Assembly (NCBI GenBank): GCA_022925895.1
Contig: JAKSYS010000856.1
Span: forward strand, 1-17,479
DNA length: 17,479 nt
Direction: 5' to 3'
From: Fragilaria crotonensis
Taxonomy: Eukaryota > Bacillariophyta > Fragilariophyceae > Fragilariales > Fragilariaceae
Position 1 is the stretch's first letter. Each line of letters opens with the position of its first letter. The notes below the pieces were generated by a model. It had not been told where the DNA came from. It was given only the letters and a program-made list of their open reading frames with translations, and made no database searches. Of this stretch, positions 15,404-17,479 are shown one piece after another. A program made the position numbers and the translations under genes.

Positions 15404-17056
15404 TTAGCCGCAGGATGACAGAGTAGTTCCATCCATACAACAACCTGAAGCACATGTGATTTCACCACAATCGATACCCAATTTCCCGTAAAGAGAAGGC
15501 AGCGAGCAGAGGGATGATGGAATCGTCCCCTTCAATGTATTGCCGAAGAAAGACAACATCTTCAATTGTGTCAACAGTCCGATCTCACTGGGTATTGTGG
15601 AAGTCAGTTCATTGTTGGATAAAAACAAATACGTCAACCGTGCCAAGAGTCCAATCTCACTGGGAATTCTGGAACTTAACGCATTGCTGTCGAAACTCAA
15701 TGCTGTCAACAATGACAAGCGTCCGATCTCAATTGGAATTGTCGAAATCAACTGATTGCTGTAGAACGACAACACATTCAACTGTGTCAAGCTTCCGATC
15801 TCACTTGGAATTGTCGAAGTCAACCCACTGAAATCGAAATCCAACCACGTCAACTTTTTCAAAAGTCCGATCTCGCTTGGAATTGTCGAAGTCAACGCAT
15901 TGCCAAAGAATGACAAAAACGTCAACTGCGTCAAGAGTCCAATCTCACTGGGAATTTTTAAGCCAGTTGTTCTGTCGCCATTATCGTAAGGGTCAAACAC
16001 AAACGTCGATCGGCACTTTGTCACATTTGGAATGGAAATAAAGCTGCAGGCAACTGCTAACGGCGTCAAGGAGGTCGGTTTCGAGGTGGTTATGGGGGAC
16101 GCGGTACTGTTTGGCTTCGGTGTGAAGGGCGCCGCAGTGGGGTCGGTGGTTGCGGGCCCGCCTCTTATTGGAGCCGTAGTGGGGGTTGCCCTTGTTGGAG
16201 CCGTAGTGGGGATTGCCCTTGTTGGAGCCGTAGTGGGGGGTGCCCTTGTTGGAGCCGTAGTTGGGGGTGCCCTTGTTGGAGCCGTAGTGGGGGGTGCTCT
16301 TGTTGGGACGGTGGTGGGGGACGTCAATGATGACATGGTAGCTTCAGCTGGTTGTCGAAGGACCAGTACAACAATTACAACCACCGTGCCAATAAGGCAG
16401 CAGACAACACCCAAAGAAATCCAACGACGCTGGTACCATTTCAAATTGAGGTATTGGGTCTCGGCAACTGCCACCGTTCTATCCTTGTTTCCATCCGGTA
16501 CCCGTTGGGCTTCCTCAGCATACAAACCACTTTCAGTTGCAACACGACTGCCGTCGTGCGCGTTGGGATGTGCTCCTGCGGAGCTCGGCGGTCCATCTTC
16601 CTGTTTGGATTCTTCATTCGCCAACTCGCTGGGGGAATCATGTGAACCAATTGGAGACCTGAATATCCGACTTGTTGCCGTGTTGCGCGATGTTGGTTCT
16701 ACGGGAAATGCTGCGGGAGCGACGTCGTGATCGCTTGCAGAATCTGTCGGAGTCCTTTCCGACGAGTCCATCATCCCTAGACCGGTTGAAGGCATTGGTT
16801 CACTCGGTGGTGCATGTTCCAATTTTTTAGTATCGCTGACACTACCAGCATGAGCAACATCACAATTATCAACCTTAGACTCGGTTGGTAATTGCAATAA
16901 AGCGTACAGAGAGAAACCAGATGGAGCTGACGACGACATGACCAGGTTTGGCGAAGCTGGCGAAAATTCTTCAGCAAAGTCATGCTCCTGGATGCCATCA
17001 CCTGAAGACTCCTTGTCAACGTCATCAACATCGTCGACACTGCCGTGATTCTCCAT
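15404..17056 (-). CDS. Type II single-pass LRR membrane protein, intact copy C (550 aa)
   Basis: This is the only intact member of the cluster, with ATG 17054-17056 (MENHGSVDDVDDVD) and TAA 15404-15406. Residues 1-205 are acidic, Ser-rich and low in hydrophobics; residues 212-234 form one strongly hydrophobic helix (VVCCLIGTVVVIVVLVL) preceded by basic KWYQRRW, so by the positive-inside rule the N-terminus is cytosolic and the rest outside. Residues 240-330 are a Thr/Pro stalk, probably O-glycosylated, with tandem APTRAPPTT repeats. CSFISIPNVTKC (about 337-348) resembles an LRR N-cap. Six 24-residue LRRs occupy 367-510, then TIPSSLCSLPS and a Cys-rich cap, IDCGEITCASGCC...SSCG. There is no kinase or other enzymatic domain. 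By family logic this is a cell-surface recognition or adhesion protein, with the short cytosolic tail the only route for signalling. Function and ligand are unknown. Confidence 0.85.
   Translation of the reverse strand: MENHGSVDDVDDVDKESSGDGIQEHDFAEEFSPASPNLVMSSSAPSGFSLYALLQLPTESKVDNCDVAHAGSVSDTKKLEHAPPSEPMPSTGLGMMDSSERTPTDSASDHDVAPAAFPVEPTSRNTATSRIFRSPIGSHDSPSELANEESKQEDGPPSSAGAHPNAHDGSRVATESGLYAEEAQRVPDGNKDRTVAVAETQYLNLKWYQRRWISLGVVCCLIGTVVVIVVLVLRQPAEATMSSLTSPTTVPTRAPPTTAPTRAPPTTAPTRAPPTTAPTRAIPTTAPTRATPTTAPIRGGPATTDPTAAPFTPKPNSTASPITTSKPTSLTPLAVACSFISIPNVTKCRSTFVFDPYDNGDRTTGLKIPSEIGLLTQLTFLSFFGNALTSTIPSEIGLLKKLTWLDFDFSGLTSTIPSEIGSLTQLNVLSFYSNQLISTIPIEIGRLSLLTALSFDSNALSSRIPSEIGLLARLTYLFLSNNELTSTIPSEIGLLTQLKMLSFFGNTLKGTIPSSLCSLPSLYGKLGIDCGEITCASGCCMDGTTLSSCG
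15527..15958 (-). repeat. Six 72-bp LRR coding repeats in copy C
   Basis: Six 24-codon units, starting KIPSEIGLLTQLTFLSFFGN. The LxF variant of the strand motif is frequent (LSFFGN, LDFDFS, LSFYSN, LSFDSN). The units are more diverged from each other than in copy B (IEIGRLSLL, SEIGLLARL). Confidence 0.85.
16166..16318 (-). repeat. 27-bp minisatellite encoding the stalk of copy C
   Basis: Five near-identical 27-nt units encode APTRAPPTT, with the start of a further one. GAGCCGTAG recurs at 16171, 16198, 16225, 16252 and 16279. Copies A and B have irregular Thr/Pro stalks without this regular array, so the expansion is specific to C. Whole-unit slippage keeps the frame, so stalk length is expected to vary between alleles. 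Confidence 0.85.
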
Positions 17057-17479
17057 CAGGGAAACAAGATTTATATACTGGTGCTGGGGTCAACCCGACT
17101 GCCTGAGAGTTGAAAAAGAATCCAACCTTGAGGTCGGGGGTAAGCGAATCTTTCAGTCCTCAAAGTTGATTGTGCTGGAATATACTCACAACCTCGTATT
17201 CCTCAACGTTTCAATTCACTATTACTACTCCTTGTACTGTTCAGCCGCCAATACCAGAGTGTATCATGTATACATAATGGGCAGATAAGTGCGTTTGTGG
17301 ATTAAAATGAGGGCAAGCATATTCGCACCAAAACATGATCCGAAACATAATTGAATCGTATGGGAACAGTCCTCAATCCTCAAGTACTGGGGTACTACGT
17401 ACTAGCTAGAGAATTCGTGTTCACTTCGCCAGGGTACACGTACTTGTACCAGGTAGTACAGTATTCGTGAAATGTTCAG
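17057..17479 (-). promoter_or_regulatory. 5' flank of copy C
   Basis: The minus strand has TATATAAA at 17070-17077, 13 nt before the ATG, and TTGTTTC directly ahead of the start, as in A and B. Shared motifs with the other 5' flanks are ACTCACAACCTCGTA (about 17184-17199) and GATCCGAAACATAATTGAAT (about 17338-17358). The CACGTG of A and B is absent here. The window ends within this region. Confidence 0.4.

Overview
The window looks like nuclear DNA of a diatom or closely related stramenopile. Three things point there: plant-type 24-residue leucine-rich repeats (IPSEIGLLTQLT) on single-pass membrane proteins, non-LTR retrotransposon debris ending in an RNase H/zinc-knuckle module, and long gene-poor spacers rich in GTAC/TGTAC palindromes. 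The assignment is an inference from sequence style; I cannot name the species.

The backbone is a cluster of one LRR family, all on the minus strand. Copy C (15404..17056) is intact at 550 aa: acidic Ser-rich cytosolic N-terminus, one transmembrane helix near residues 212-234, a Thr/Pro mucin-like stalk built of 9-residue repeats, a Cys-containing LRR N-cap, six 24-residue LRRs with Phe in place of the usual second Leu, and a Cys-rich C-terminal cap. Copy A (178..1887) is the same protein with one in-frame TAG in the first LRR. Copy B (6638..8496) has eight LRRs but carries a 117-bp in-frame tandem duplication whose second-transcribed copy later lost one C, which breaks the frame. Two smaller remnants of LRR 3' ends lie at 4028..4262 and 10176..10342. 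Flanking DNA is shared between the copies, so the cluster grew by segmental duplication and is decaying.

Plus-strand remnants resembling a voltage-gated cation channel pore (NFDNI, then LDGW) lie upstream of both A and B (2640..3185, 9210..9525). A second duplicated block, without LRRs, occurs at 3433..3990 and 14123..14704; the first copy holds a 65-aa ORF behind a good TATA box.

Between B and C sits a nested transposon. The outer element (11276..13252) has perfect 24-bp terminal inverted repeats flanked by TA, the signature of a Tc1/mariner-type TA-targeting family. Inserted in it is a 5'-truncated non-LTR retrotransposon (11739..12982) with a perfect 17-bp target-site duplication and a TTTA-type 3' tail. 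It keeps the end of RNase H, a CCHC-like zinc knuckle and a C-terminal module ending in a canonical PCNA-interacting (PIP) motif, spread over three frames.

The remaining spacers (4310..6440, 9540..10170, 10370..11270, 13255..14120, 14705..15220) hold short unrecognised ORFs and low-complexity DNA. No tRNA, rRNA or CRISPR array was recognised.
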